From assembly GCA_937876055.1 (NCBI GenBank), contig CALEIW010000038.1:1-10747 (forward strand): DNA of 10,747 nucleotides. The letters are read 5' to 3'. Both the position numbers and the translations under genes were made by a program. Numbering within the stretch: position 1 is the first letter of the stretch; each line of letters starts with the position of its first letter. Below are positions 1 through 6,877 of the stretch, piece after piece. Below the pieces are notes generated by a model that was not told the origin of the DNA, made no database searches, and saw nothing but the letters and a program-made list of their open reading frames with translations. This stretch comes from an uncultured euryarchaeote. GTDB lineage: Archaea; Thermoplasmatota; Poseidoniia; Poseidoniales; Thalassarchaeaceae.

Positions 1-1
1 T

Positions 2-409
2 CCAGAGGATTTGGACGTCGTAGTCCTTCCAAACATGTTTGGTGATATCGCCACTGACTTAGCAAGTGTCTTGCAGGGAGGACTTGGTATGGCTGCTAGT
101 GCAAACCTAGGCCCGAAGCACATGATGTTTGAACCAGTACACGGCTCAGCCCCAAAATACACTGGAAAGAATGTAGTAAATCCAATTGCTACTCTACAAT
201 CGGTGCAGATGATGTTTGAGGCTCTAGCGTACAGAAAGAAGGACGATCACTTGGACAAGTGTGCCGACATACTCCAACAAGCGATTCAGGAACATTTCGA
301 AGAAGGCGGAGTTGTCACCTACGATCTTGGTGGCGATGCCAGTACTTCAGAAGTGGGCCAAGCCATTGCAGACAGATGTACAGCAATGCTAGAACAAGAA
401 TTTCAGTAG
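2..409 (+). CDS. Isocitrate/isopropylmalate dehydrogenase family protein, C-terminal fragment
   Basis: This is the last 135 residues of a beta-decarboxylating dehydrogenase; the 5' part lies outside the window. The family oxidises and decarboxylates isocitrate, 3-isopropylmalate or related 2-hydroxy acids with NAD(P)+ in the cytoplasm. The fragment shows the family's C-terminal half: a segment like PNMFGDIATDLA with the metal-binding Asp region, GGLGMAASANLG, then FEPVHGSAPKYTGK, the cofactor-binding loop, followed by NPIATLQS. The tail VTYDLGGDASTSEVG matches the usual end of these enzymes. The open frame runs from the first bases of the window, so no start can be given. Substrate cannot be decided, because the residues that distinguish isocitrate, isopropylmalate and homoisocitrate enzymes are in the missing N-terminal part. 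The stop codon overlaps the end of the convergent DsrE-like gene by 7 bp. Confidence 0.9.
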   Translation, partial: PEDLDVVVLPNMFGDIATDLASVLQGGLGMAASANLGPKHMMFEPVHGSAPKYTGKNVVNPIATLQSVQMMFEALAYRKKDDHLDKCADILQQAIQEHFEEGGVVTYDLGGDASTSEVGQAIADRCTAMLEQEFQ

Positions 410-792
410 ACTAACTGAACTTCTGAATCCGCGCTCAGCTTGATTACACCAGGCGGGCCACTCCACTCGATTTGGTCATCGGGGACAATTAGAGCACCGT
501 CGCCTTCACTGTAGCCAAGCGTTGACTTAACAGATGCAAATGAGCAGTAAAGGACTGAGTTTGCAATGATATTCTCCATCAATTGAGTTATGAATTTTGA
601 ATCGGGACCCATCTCCTGATTGAGTTCTTCGATAAACTCCTCATCCAACAATCTTGTTCCTGCTCCGGCAAAGAACACACTGACCTCATGACCGTCAGAG
701 ATGGCCTGACCGACACATGCTAAGCCAACGATTGACCTGACCAAGTCGTTTTTTGGTTCGGATACAAATTTGAAGAAATATTTCTTACCCAT
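403..792 (-). CDS. DsrE-like family protein
   Basis: A 129-residue cytoplasmic protein that looks like the DsrE/DsrF-like fold, a small alpha/beta family that includes sulfur-relay proteins and uncharacterised relatives. The N-terminal strand KKYFFKFVSE, the helix LVRSIVGLACVGQAISDG and the strand HEVSVFFAGAGTRLL match the typical DsrE start. A second half ends with NSVLYCSFASVKSTLG and a strand near GALIVPDD. Two cysteines are present: Cys26 in the first helix and Cys83 at the position where DsrE-type proteins often carry their conserved Cys. It is last in the five-gene minus-strand cluster, 12 bp after the phosphopantothenate synthetase stop. No sulfur-relay partners (TusA, DsrC, rhodanese) are visible nearby, so a role in sulfur transfer is only a family-level guess. 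Confidence 0.65.
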   Translation of the reverse strand: MGKKYFFKFVSEPKNDLVRSIVGLACVGQAISDGHEVSVFFAGAGTRLLDEEFIEELNQEMGPDSKFITQLMENIIANSVLYCSFASVKSTLGYSEGDGALIVPDDQIEWSGPPGVIKLSADSEVQLVY

Positions 793-804
793 AATATCCC
801 GAAG

Positions 805-1596
805 TTAACTCGGTATTTGATTTGATGCTTGAGCCATTATTGCAAGCGCATCTCGCAGGGCTTGGCCATTATCCCACTGCGAGACATGAGGGTCCTCAAC
901 TAAGGCAGAACAGAGTTCTGTCATGGCTCGGCTTACTTCGTCGACAATTGTAACATGAGCCATTCTAGCAGTTCTTGAAAGCGGATTTAGATCAATCACC
1001 AAAACTTGTTTTCCTAGTGCCACCAAGGCCTCGCAGCGATCTCCATCTTCCAAAGGCACGAGCACAGCATCAGCTGCCTCGATGCCACGAGAACTACAGA
1101 TTGCCCGAGGTCCTTCGAGCCCCTCAATTAGACCATCTGCATCTGCTCCAAGAATATCAACGGAGTTTACAATTTCGGGCCACTGCGAATCATCCCAGCC
1201 AACAGGAGGGTCTTGGTTAGCAACCTTAAGGCGGATGTTTTCAAGTGCGGAAATCAATTTCTCCATTCTTTCTGGAGTTCTATAGTAAATGTTGACTTCA
1301 ACTGGACATCCAATTATTGCAGCTGCGCGAATTGCTTGTTCTCCAGCGAGCACGGTTGTATTTCCATTTAGAGAAATGACTGCTCTCTCGGCTTTGAGAA
1401 GCCGTGCTGCTGTTTCGTGAATTGCAAGCGAGGCCGACTCACTTGTTTTCTCGCCTAGAAGGTAATCGAAAGCCTCGCCTCTTCCATGAGCAATCAATGC
1501 AGATTCGGCGAGTAAACCCTCAGCGGCAGCCTCGGTGAGTTTAGTTCTAGCAAGTAATGAGGCCTTCCTTGGATGCGAGTCTGGAATCTCACCCAT
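805..1596 (-). CDS. 4-phosphopantoate--beta-alanine ligase (archaeal phosphopantothenate synthetase)
   Basis: This enzyme joins 4-phosphopantoate and beta-alanine using ATP to give 4'-phosphopantothenate. It is the archaeal replacement for bacterial pantothenate synthetase plus pantothenate kinase in CoA synthesis. The 263-residue product matches the family along its length: IPDSHPRKASL at the N-terminus, then AHGRGEAFDYLLGE (36-49), SLNGN (75-79), NIYYRT (102-107), PLEDGDR (181-187), DLNPLSRTARMA (202-213) with TIVDE, and DNGQAL (242-247). About 20 extra residues (roughly 125-145, WDDSQWPEIVNS) sit between the two halves compared with the thermococcal form as I remember it. The ATG directly follows the nadC stop, so the two genes are probably translationally coupled. 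The family is essentially archaeal, which makes this gene the best lineage marker in the window. Confidence 0.93.
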   Translation of the reverse strand: MGEIPDSHPRKASLLARTKLTEAAAEGLLAESALIAHGRGEAFDYLLGEKTSESASLAIHETAARLLKAERAVISLNGNTTVLAGEQAIRAAAIIGCPVEVNIYYRTPERMEKLISALENIRLKVANQDPPVGWDDSQWPEIVNSVDILGADADGLIEGLEGPRAICSSRGIEAADAVLVPLEDGDRCEALVALGKQVLVIDLNPLSRTARMAHVTIVDEVSRAMTELCSALVEDPHVSQWDNGQALRDALAIMAQASNQIPS

Positions 1597-2559
1597 TCAA
1601 TCACCACCAACGACTTTCATCGATAGATCAAGAGGAGAAACCCCTCGATTTAGAGCACTAGTTGAGACTAGATCAACACCCGATTCAGTCCATTGCCCAA
1701 GTTCTTCGAGAACAACCCCACCAGAGCCTTCCAATATACACCATGCACGTAGGTTTTCTTGCATCAGGGTCCGATGAACTTCAGCACAACCACCTGGGCC
1801 CATATTGTCTAGCAGTAGGACTATTTTTTCACAGCCGCTACGTTCTATTTGTAGTGAATCCCATGCTTTTACTGCGGCCACTGCTTGGCTTGAATCTCTA
1901 ACTTCAATGACTGTAAATTCAGCGTCAGAATCCATGTCAATTAAAGATACAGCAGTGGCTACTGCAGCATCTTCTTGATTGATTTCGGGAGCTAAGGCTG
2001 CCAAGTCGTTTTCTTTGATCATTAATGCATCAGCACGGGACAATCTGTGAGTCAATCCACCGCCGACATGGACGGCCCATTTGTCAAGAAGGCCCCAATC
2101 CGTCTTTCTAGTACAGGCTACTCCAATATTTCCGGCCTGAGAAACCCAAGAAGCGGTATTTGTTGCAATACCAGACATCCGACCTAGTATGTTGAGCATT
2201 ATTCGTTCGCATCGTAGAACCTGAACCGCAGGTCCGAAAATCTTGAGCACCTGTTCGCCAGATTGTACACCTTCACCTTCAGTAACATTCCAAGTCACAT
2301 TACAATCTGGAAAATGCTGTACTACGAGCCTATCGGCTACACTTGTACCCGCAATAATTCCATTTGCTTTGGCTCTAATTTCCCCAACTATATTTTCCTC
2401 AGAACTTTCTCCTCCGCCATGTTCGTCAGCAATCATGGCGTTTATCCATCTATCCATCGAATCGTGGAATAGCGCCGTCGGCTCAACATTAGCCAGAAGC
2501 CACGAGCGGTCGTGAGGCAGACTGTTCACAGTGGGATGGGGTAGTTGCTCCATCTTCAA
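1597..2559 (-). CDS. nadC: Nicotinate-nucleotide pyrophosphorylase (carboxylating), quinolinate phosphoribosyltransferase
   Basis: NadC converts quinolinate and PRPP to nicotinate mononucleotide, CO2 and pyrophosphate, the last step before the shared NAD pathway. The 320-residue product has ERIMLNILGRMSGIAT (118-133), TRKT (150-153), GGGLTHR (166-172) with the following IKEND (181-185), IEVRD (218-222), LLDNM (249-253) and EGSGG (277-281). These form the PRPP- and quinolinate-binding barrel. The usual TRKT-xPGLR and IKDNH are replaced by TRKTDWGLL and IKEND, a variant form of the active-site segments. The N-terminus is somewhat longer than in typical family members (about 280 residues). The start given is TTG at 2559, which overlaps the upstream stop as TTGA. 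An in-frame ATG at 2553 (318 residues) is equally possible and would leave a 2-bp gap. The gene directly abuts the CoA gene downstream. Confidence 0.93.
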   Translation of the reverse strand: MKMEQLPHPTVNSLPHDRSWLLANVEPTALFHDSMDRWINAMIADEHGGGESSEENIVGEIRAKANGIIAGTSVADRLVVQHFPDCNVTWNVTEGEGVQSGEQVLKIFGPAVQVLRCERIMLNILGRMSGIATNTASWVSQAGNIGVACTRKTDWGLLDKWAVHVGGGLTHRLSRADALMIKENDLAALAPEINQEDAAVATAVSLIDMDSDAEFTVIEVRDSSQAVAAVKAWDSLQIERSGCEKIVLLLDNMGPGGCAEVHRTLMQENLRAWCILEGSGGVVLEELGQWTESGVDLVSTSALNRGVSPLDLSMKVVGGD

Positions 2560-2813
2560 TTGTTGGAATCGTATTCTGCCTCAGCAGAAGCGAGTAAAGC
2601 CAACAAAGAATCCACCTTCTCTCTAACTTCCCTCAAGTCATCACCATTGACTTGAATGCGGAGTCCAGCTTGTTCCCCATCACATTCTGTGACTAATTCA
2701 ATATCAGCGAAATCCTGACCTTCGATGGCAGAAAGTAGGACTTCAGCCTTGACCATGTCTCCTGTCCAGACCATCTCCGTCTCGACTTCGACCATGGTAA
2801 CCGCAGAACCCAT
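2556..2813 (-). CDS. Probable KEOPS complex subunit Pcc1-like protein
   Basis: An 85-residue acidic protein with the shape of Pcc1: an N-terminal strand (VEVETEMVW), a helix (MVKAEVLLSAIEGQ), two strands (ADIELVTECDG and AGLRIQVNG) and a long C-terminal helix (LREVREKVDSLLALLASAEAEY). In Pcc1 the final helix carries a conserved region before a hydrophobic stretch, as seen here. Pcc1 is the dimerising subunit of KEOPS, which with Kae1 makes the t6A modification on ANN-decoding tRNAs. No Kae1, Bud32 or Cgi121 gene is in the window, so the call rests on fold pattern and length and could be wrong. The gene starts 29 bp after the glutaredoxin-like gene and its stop overlaps the possible TTG start of nadC. 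A second in-frame ATG at residue 7 is a possible alternative start. Confidence 0.5.
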   Translation of the reverse strand: MGSAVTMVEVETEMVWTGDMVKAEVLLSAIEGQDFADIELVTECDGEQAGLRIQVNGDDLREVREKVDSLLALLASAEAEYDSNN

Positions 2814-2842
2814 TCATCTATCGCTGCTGCGGTCTAGAAAAT

Positions 2843-3601
2843 TCAGACTCCAGAGAATAATTGCATTCGATTATACCAACTGAAGGCTTCGGGGTGAGAC
2901 TCTAGAATATCGAAGCCTTCCAGGCCTTGCATTGAGCGAAGAATCCCATAATTTGCGAAATCCGCCCCATTCGGGCTTTCTCCTCCAAAGAAATCGCCTT
3001 TGAAACCACTACTCATTGTATCTAATTGGGTTTTGAGATTCTCTCTAGGCGGCTGATCAAACATTTTTGCGCGAGAACGACCAACCATTTTCATTACAAA
3101 TCCGCCAAGATACTTGTTCACAAGTTTGTCTTTTCTTGAGAAGTTCTCGATACTGTTGACGTATTCTAATGCACGGAATGAGCTTCCAAAAGTGCGGTAA
3201 ATTACAGCAACAATAGATTTGCCAAGTACCTTGTTGCTGAATTCCATCCAACGATCTTGTTCAGGGTCATGACCCACGCGAGGGAATAGATTCCCATTCT
3301 TTGAATCGATATAGTGGAGGATATCGTTTGACTCATCCATTGCGTTCCCATCAACATCTACGTAAACCGGAACTTGATTCCATTCTCCCCACTTCAGTTC
3401 TGCCTTCTTCATCGGCTCAACTTCGACATCAGCATAAGCGATGCCACGGCTACCCAATAGAGCTCGGATTTTGAAGCAAAATGGACAAGATTGGAAGGAG
3501 TAGATAGTCGGTAATCCATCAACGACTTGCTCTGGGTATAAGCGAGTACCTTTGTCATCGGCCTCGACAACCGCCTCGATGTCGGCCTCTGTAGATGTCA
3601 T
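2843..3601 (-). CDS. Glutaredoxin/GST-like protein, prostaglandin E synthase 2 type
   Basis: A 252-residue protein with an N-terminal thioredoxin-fold domain (about 30-105) and an all-helical GST-like C-terminal domain (about 115-250). The first domain has the redox motif CPFC (39-42) in SFQSCPFCFKIRALL, then EPMKKAELKWGEWNQVPVYV with the cis-Pro of VPV (77-79), and the glutathione/thiol-site ES-DI pattern (90-94). This order resembles the membrane-associated prostaglandin E synthase 2 family, in which a glutaredoxin-like domain is joined to a GST C-terminal domain. Archaea rarely use glutathione, so the natural thiol is unknown; the likely role is thiol-disulfide or thiol-transfer chemistry. 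About 25 charged residues precede the domain. It is the first gene of the minus-strand cluster and is divergent from metK. An AAAGGAGG lies unusually far upstream (16 nt) of the chosen ATG. Confidence 0.8.
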   Translation of the reverse strand: MTSTEADIEAVVEADDKGTRLYPEQVVDGLPTIYSFQSCPFCFKIRALLGSRGIAYADVEVEPMKKAELKWGEWNQVPVYVDVDGNAMDESNDILHYIDSKNGNLFPRVGHDPEQDRWMEFSNKVLGKSIVAVIYRTFGSSFRALEYVNSIENFSRKDKLVNKYLGGFVMKMVGRSRAKMFDQPPRENLKTQLDTMSSGFKGDFFGGESPNGADFANYGILRSMQGLEGFDILESHPEAFSWYNRMQLFSGV

Positions 3602-3617
3602 CGGCGCTGCGAAAAGG

Positions 3618-3625
3618 CCTCCTTT
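3618..3625 (-). promoter_or_regulatory. Possible Shine-Dalgarno-like AAAGGAGG upstream of the minus-strand cluster
   Basis: On the minus strand AAAGGAGG lies upstream of the ATG at 3601, with 16 nt between it and the start codon. That is longer than the usual 5-9 nt, and no closer in-frame start exists. It may be a real but badly spaced site, or chance. No convincing TATA box was found for this strand; the ATTATCC-like stretch around 3639-3646 is a weak candidate. Confidence 0.25.
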
Positions 3626-3698
3626 CTCAATGCTGCGGGGATAATGACCTCGTTTTCCCAGCTAAATTACACACCTTTTTGTTAGATATTCAGTTCGC

Positions 3699-3713
3699 CG
3701 AAAACCCATATAT
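3699..3713 (+). promoter_or_regulatory. Archaeal BRE/TATA promoter of metK (leaderless)
   Basis: An ATATAT core at 3708-3713 is preceded by the purine-rich CGAAAAC (3699-3705), which could be a TFB recognition element. The centre of the TATA box is about 23-24 bp before the metK ATG at 3734. Archaeal transcription normally begins about 22-27 bp downstream of the TATA centre, so the transcript would start at or beside the start codon. No Shine-Dalgarno sequence is present before this ATG, which agrees with a leaderless mRNA. Confidence 0.65.
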
Positions 3714-3733
3714 GGAAGGATGGCCGGATAAAC

Positions 3734-4972
3734 ATGGTTGCATTGTTCACCTCCGAATCTGTTTCGGCAGGACACCCGGACAAATTGTGCGATGCTATAT
3801 CTGATGCAATCGTTGATGCATGCTTGCAAGTCGATCCAAAAGCTCGTGTTGCGGTTGAAACTATGGTCAAAGGGATGCGAGACTACGCATTGATAGTTTT
3901 AGCAGGCGAAGTATCCCTAAACGGTGAGGCTCCAAAATACGAAGCCATAGCCCGTGAAACCGCTGTACGTATCGGCTATGATAATCATGCAATTGGCATG
4001 GATGCCAGTAGTGAGGAACTATGCAAGGTGCATGTCAATATTACAACACAATCAGAAAATATCGCTCAAGGAGTTGATGGAAATTCATTGGATGATGTCG
4101 GCGCAGGCGATCAAGGAATGATGTTTGGCTATGCCTGTACAGAGACTGAGGCTGAAGAGGAACTTAGCGGCAGATACTTTCCACTACCTTCCGCACTTTC
4201 CCAGCGAATTTGTCGTCGTCTGGACATGATTGTTGCCAGCGGCGAAATCGACTGGATTCGTCCAGATGGCAAGAGTCAGGTGACAGTGGAGTATGACGAC
4301 GATGGAAATCCACTGAGAGTACACACCGTAGTAGTCGCAGTTCAGCACGATAACGCTCTGAAAGACCGCTTTGATGGTGATATAGAAGCCGAGCAAACCT
4401 ACATTCGAAAAGTAATCAAGAGCGAAGTTGTTGAACACGCAATTCCTGATTATTGGCTGAAAGAAGGTTACATTCTCCATGTCAATGGAACCGGCCGATT
4501 CGCAGACCCAGGAGGTCCATATGCAGATGCAGGAATCACTGGCCGAAAGATCGTCGTAGATACCTATGGGGGAATGGCACGACATGGAGGAGGAGCCTTT
4601 TCTGGTAAGGACCCAACAAAGGTTGACCGTTCGGCAACTTACTACACCAGATGGGCGGCAAAGCATGTTGTCGCTGCAGGTTTAGCAACTCGTTGTGAAA
4701 TCCAAGTTGCCTATGTTATCGGAGTAGCAGCTCCTGTAAGCCTACGAGTTGAGACATTCGGAACAGGTACAATTAGTGAAGAGGAACTGACCGAGAGAGT
4801 ATCTCGAGTATTCGATTTCAGACCCGCTGCAATCTCTCGTGAACTGAAGTTACATCGCCCGTTATACTCAGCAACTTCAGCTGGCGGTCACTTCGGCCGT
4901 CCACCGACTAGCGAAGGTCACTTCGAGTGGGAAAGATTAGATCAATCTCGCCTAGATGCACTCAACTCTTGA
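3734..4972 (+). CDS. metK: S-adenosylmethionine synthetase, bacterial type
   Basis: MetK makes S-adenosylmethionine from methionine and ATP, releasing phosphate and pyrophosphate. The 412-residue protein carries the classical bacterial/eukaryal signatures: FTSESVSAGHPDKL at 5-18 with His14 and Asp16, GAGDQGMMFGYA at 123-134 (methionine and ATP site), GRFADPGGPYADAGITGRK near 255-272, DTYGGMARHGGGAFSGKD (276-293) and KVDRS (296-300), and the C-terminal GHFGR (385-389). It is not the divergent archaeal AdoMet synthetase family, which lacks these motifs. Length is slightly above the usual 380-400, with a short insert between GHFGR and FEWE (389-399). The start is fixed by the TATA box 23-24 bp upstream and by the family's usual N-terminus. 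The stop is followed within 37 bp by the ABC-F gene, so the two are probably co-transcribed. Confidence 0.97.
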   Translation: MVALFTSESVSAGHPDKLCDAISDAIVDACLQVDPKARVAVETMVKGMRDYALIVLAGEVSLNGEAPKYEAIARETAVRIGYDNHAIGMDASSEELCKVHVNITTQSENIAQGVDGNSLDDVGAGDQGMMFGYACTETEAEEELSGRYFPLPSALSQRICRRLDMIVASGEIDWIRPDGKSQVTVEYDDDGNPLRVHTVVVAVQHDNALKDRFDGDIEAEQTYIRKVIKSEVVEHAIPDYWLKEGYILHVNGTGRFADPGGPYADAGITGRKIVVDTYGGMARHGGGAFSGKDPTKVDRSATYYTRWAAKHVVAAGLATRCEIQVAYVIGVAAPVSLRVETFGTGTISEEELTERVSRVFDFRPAAISRELKLHRPLYSATSAGGHFGRPPTSEGHFEWERLDQSRLDALNS

Positions 4973-5009
4973 CCGATGCACACTTCAAGGTAGGGCAAGC
5001 CGCGAAAGC

Positions 5010-6665
5010 ATGGCGCGAGAGCTAATCCGCATCGAAGATGTGCATCGCGCCTTCGGACCAGTGAAAGTTCTCGATAGTGTCAATCTGAGGATTGACGAAG
5101 GCGATAGAATAGGTGTGGTTGGCCATAACGGGGCAGGCAAAACCACCTTACTGCGAACAATATCTAACCAAGATCAGGATATTGGAGACATATCATTTTC
5201 ACCTGGTCTCCGACTTGCTTTTTTGACCCAGATTCGTGATATAGACGAGGGCGCCACTCTCGAAGAGGAACTCAATCGGAAAGGCCGCCAATTTCAGGAA
5301 TTAGAAGAAGAGATTTCAGCCCTTGAAGCAAAAATGGCCGAACCATCCTTCTATGACGGTGATTGGCAACCAGACATAGATCGCTATCAGGAACTTCAGT
5401 CAATGATGGCTCGAAGTGGAGGAACCAATGTTGCTAGTCACGCGCAAGAAATCCTTCGAGCACTAGACCTCGCCCACCACCCTCTCGAGGTTCCTTTGGC
5501 AAATTTGTCTGGCGGGGAACGTGCTAAGGTAGCACTGGCAAGGCAATTGGTGGGGTTATCCGAAATCGATGTCTTCTTCCTAGACGAGCCCACAAACCAC
5601 CTTGATCTAGGAACTCTTGATTGGCTCGAAGAGTTCCTAATTACATTCCAAGGAGCACTTTTGATAGTCAGTCACGATCGATATTTCCTCGACCGAGTCT
5701 GCAACGCCATAGTTGAGATACAAGATACTCGAGCAAAAGGCTACCACGGCAATTACACCTCATTTTTACAACAAAAGGAACTATTCCTCCAGACATTGGC
5801 GGACCGAATCAAAAAAACAGATGCAGAGGTCAAACGGTTAACAGGTGCATTACAGTCGATGAAGCGTGCCAATAAATATGACAAATCAATCTCTCAAAAG
5901 CGATTTTTATTGGCCAGAGCACAAGGTGAATTACGTTGGCTAAAGTCGCTAAAACCCCGCCAACGTAGAGGGCTGAATTTCCGACTGGAATCGACTGAAA
6001 AGAGTAGTCTTGAAGTTCTTGACTTCCATGATGCCTCATTGACCTTTGAAGGACTTAATCGCCCGATAATCAAAGGCCTAGAAGTGGGCGTTTCAAGAGG
6101 TCAAAAAATTGGTATCGTAGGCCCTAATGGAGCAGGTAAAACCACTATACTGCGCCTTATTCAAGGTGAACTTGAACTAGATTCTGGTAGTGTTGATGTA
6201 AAGCCAGGAGTTCAGATAGGATACTTCCATCAAGATCACCGATCACTAAATTTTGATTTGACTCCTGTCGAACAGGTCAGAGCCCTCAAACCAAGGATGG
6301 ATTATGGAGACATTCGGGCTCTGTTAGGGCGCTTCCAATTTACCAGTGAAATGGTAGAGACTAAACTGGAAAAATTGAGTGGAGGGGAAAGAGCCCGTAT
6401 CGCATTACTCAAATTACTACTCGAAGAGAACAATCTACTGCTTCTCGATGAGCCTACAAATCATTTGGATACTGATGCGAAGGAAGCTCTAGAGGAGGCT
6501 TTGGTAGAATATGATGGAAGTATAATTACAGTCAGTCACGATCGATTTTTCCTAGACAGAATCTGCGATACGATTTGGGAATTACCGGCCGATGGGAGTA
6601 TGTGGATTTGGCCTGGTAATTATTCTGATTTCATCCGACGAAAGCGCGCCTCACAATCTCAGTGA
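5010..6665 (+). CDS. ABC-F family ATPase (Uup/EttA-like), translation-associated
   Basis: A soluble protein of 551 residues with two ATP-binding cassettes and no membrane segments, typical of ABC-F factors that act on ribosomes. Cassette 1 has Walker A GHNGAGKTT (38-46), signature LSGGE (166-170), Walker B with DEPTNHLD from Asp192, and the H-switch SHDRYFLD (221-228). Cassette 2 has GPNGAGKTT (371-379), LSGGE (456-460), DEPTNHLD from Asp480, and SHDRFFLD (509-516). Between them lies a basic helical linker (about 250-320, rich in Lys/Arg), the element that contacts tRNA in this family. The arm between Walker A and the signature of cassette 1 contains a coiled-coil-like stretch (ELEEEISALEAKM). 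An upstream in-frame ATG at 4956 would add 18 non-conserved residues and overlap metK by 17 bp, so ATG 5010 is preferred. Which ABC-F subfamily it belongs to cannot be fixed by eye. Confidence 0.93.
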   Translation: MARELIRIEDVHRAFGPVKVLDSVNLRIDEGDRIGVVGHNGAGKTTLLRTISNQDQDIGDISFSPGLRLAFLTQIRDIDEGATLEEELNRKGRQFQELEEEISALEAKMAEPSFYDGDWQPDIDRYQELQSMMARSGGTNVASHAQEILRALDLAHHPLEVPLANLSGGERAKVALARQLVGLSEIDVFFLDEPTNHLDLGTLDWLEEFLITFQGALLIVSHDRYFLDRVCNAIVEIQDTRAKGYHGNYTSFLQQKELFLQTLADRIKKTDAEVKRLTGALQSMKRANKYDKSISQKRFLLARAQGELRWLKSLKPRQRRGLNFRLESTEKSSLEVLDFHDASLTFEGLNRPIIKGLEVGVSRGQKIGIVGPNGAGKTTILRLIQGELELDSGSVDVKPGVQIGYFHQDHRSLNFDLTPVEQVRALKPRMDYGDIRALLGRFQFTSEMVETKLEKLSGGERARIALLKLLLEENNLLLLDEPTNHLDTDAKEALEEALVEYDGSIITVSHDRFFLDRICDTIWELPADGSMWIWPGNYSDFIRRKRASQSQ

Positions 6666-6694
6666 TTCTGCCTGAAATTCATACAAAATCACTG
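6660..6694 (+). terminator. 8-bp inverted repeat at the end of the ABC-F gene, possible terminator
   Basis: CAGTGATT (6660-6667) and AATCACTG (6687-6694) are perfect inverted copies separated by 19 nt, straddling the ABC-F stop codon. A second, smaller dyad, CGGAC-CT-GTCCG, follows at 6700-6711. There is no strong T-tract after either, so a termination role is uncertain. They could instead be operator-like sites for the large gene downstream. Confidence 0.25.
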
Positions 6695-6748
6695 TTATTC
6701 GGACCTGTCCGGCCTCCCCTCTATGTGCTCACAAGACTCTCGAACCTT

Positions 6749-6877
6749 ATGGTCGGAAGCCTAACCCCCAATCTGAGCGCCGAAAACAACAGAATAGAAA
6801 TCAAACAGACCCAACTCGCTGCTACCCTTGCTTTGCTAATGCTAAGTGCCCTACTTGCACCTTCGCTGTTAGCCGCA
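6749..6877 (+). other. Sec-type signal peptide of the giant protein
   Basis: Residues 1-43. The first 20 residues contain Arg15 and Lys19, followed by a hydrophobic run of Leu/Ala from about 22 to 43, ending in small residues (AASG) that fit signal peptidase cleavage around 42-44. The polar region before the core is longer than usual, so a later start is conceivable, for example the in-frame ATG within the core at Met31; that one would leave too short a core to be likely. Confidence 0.7.

Noticed and set aside
975..1285. Plus-strand open frames opposite the phosphopantothenate synthetase gene
   Set aside because: They are shadows of a well-supported minus-strand gene, with low-complexity translations and no start signals.
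4184..4666. Minus-strand open frame of 160 codons inside metK
   Set aside because: It lies wholly antisense to the strongly conserved MetK frame and resembles no family.
4956..5009. Upstream in-frame start for the ABC-F gene
   Set aside because: The 18 added residues do not look like any ABC-F N-terminus and would overlap metK; the conserved part begins just after the ATG at 5010.
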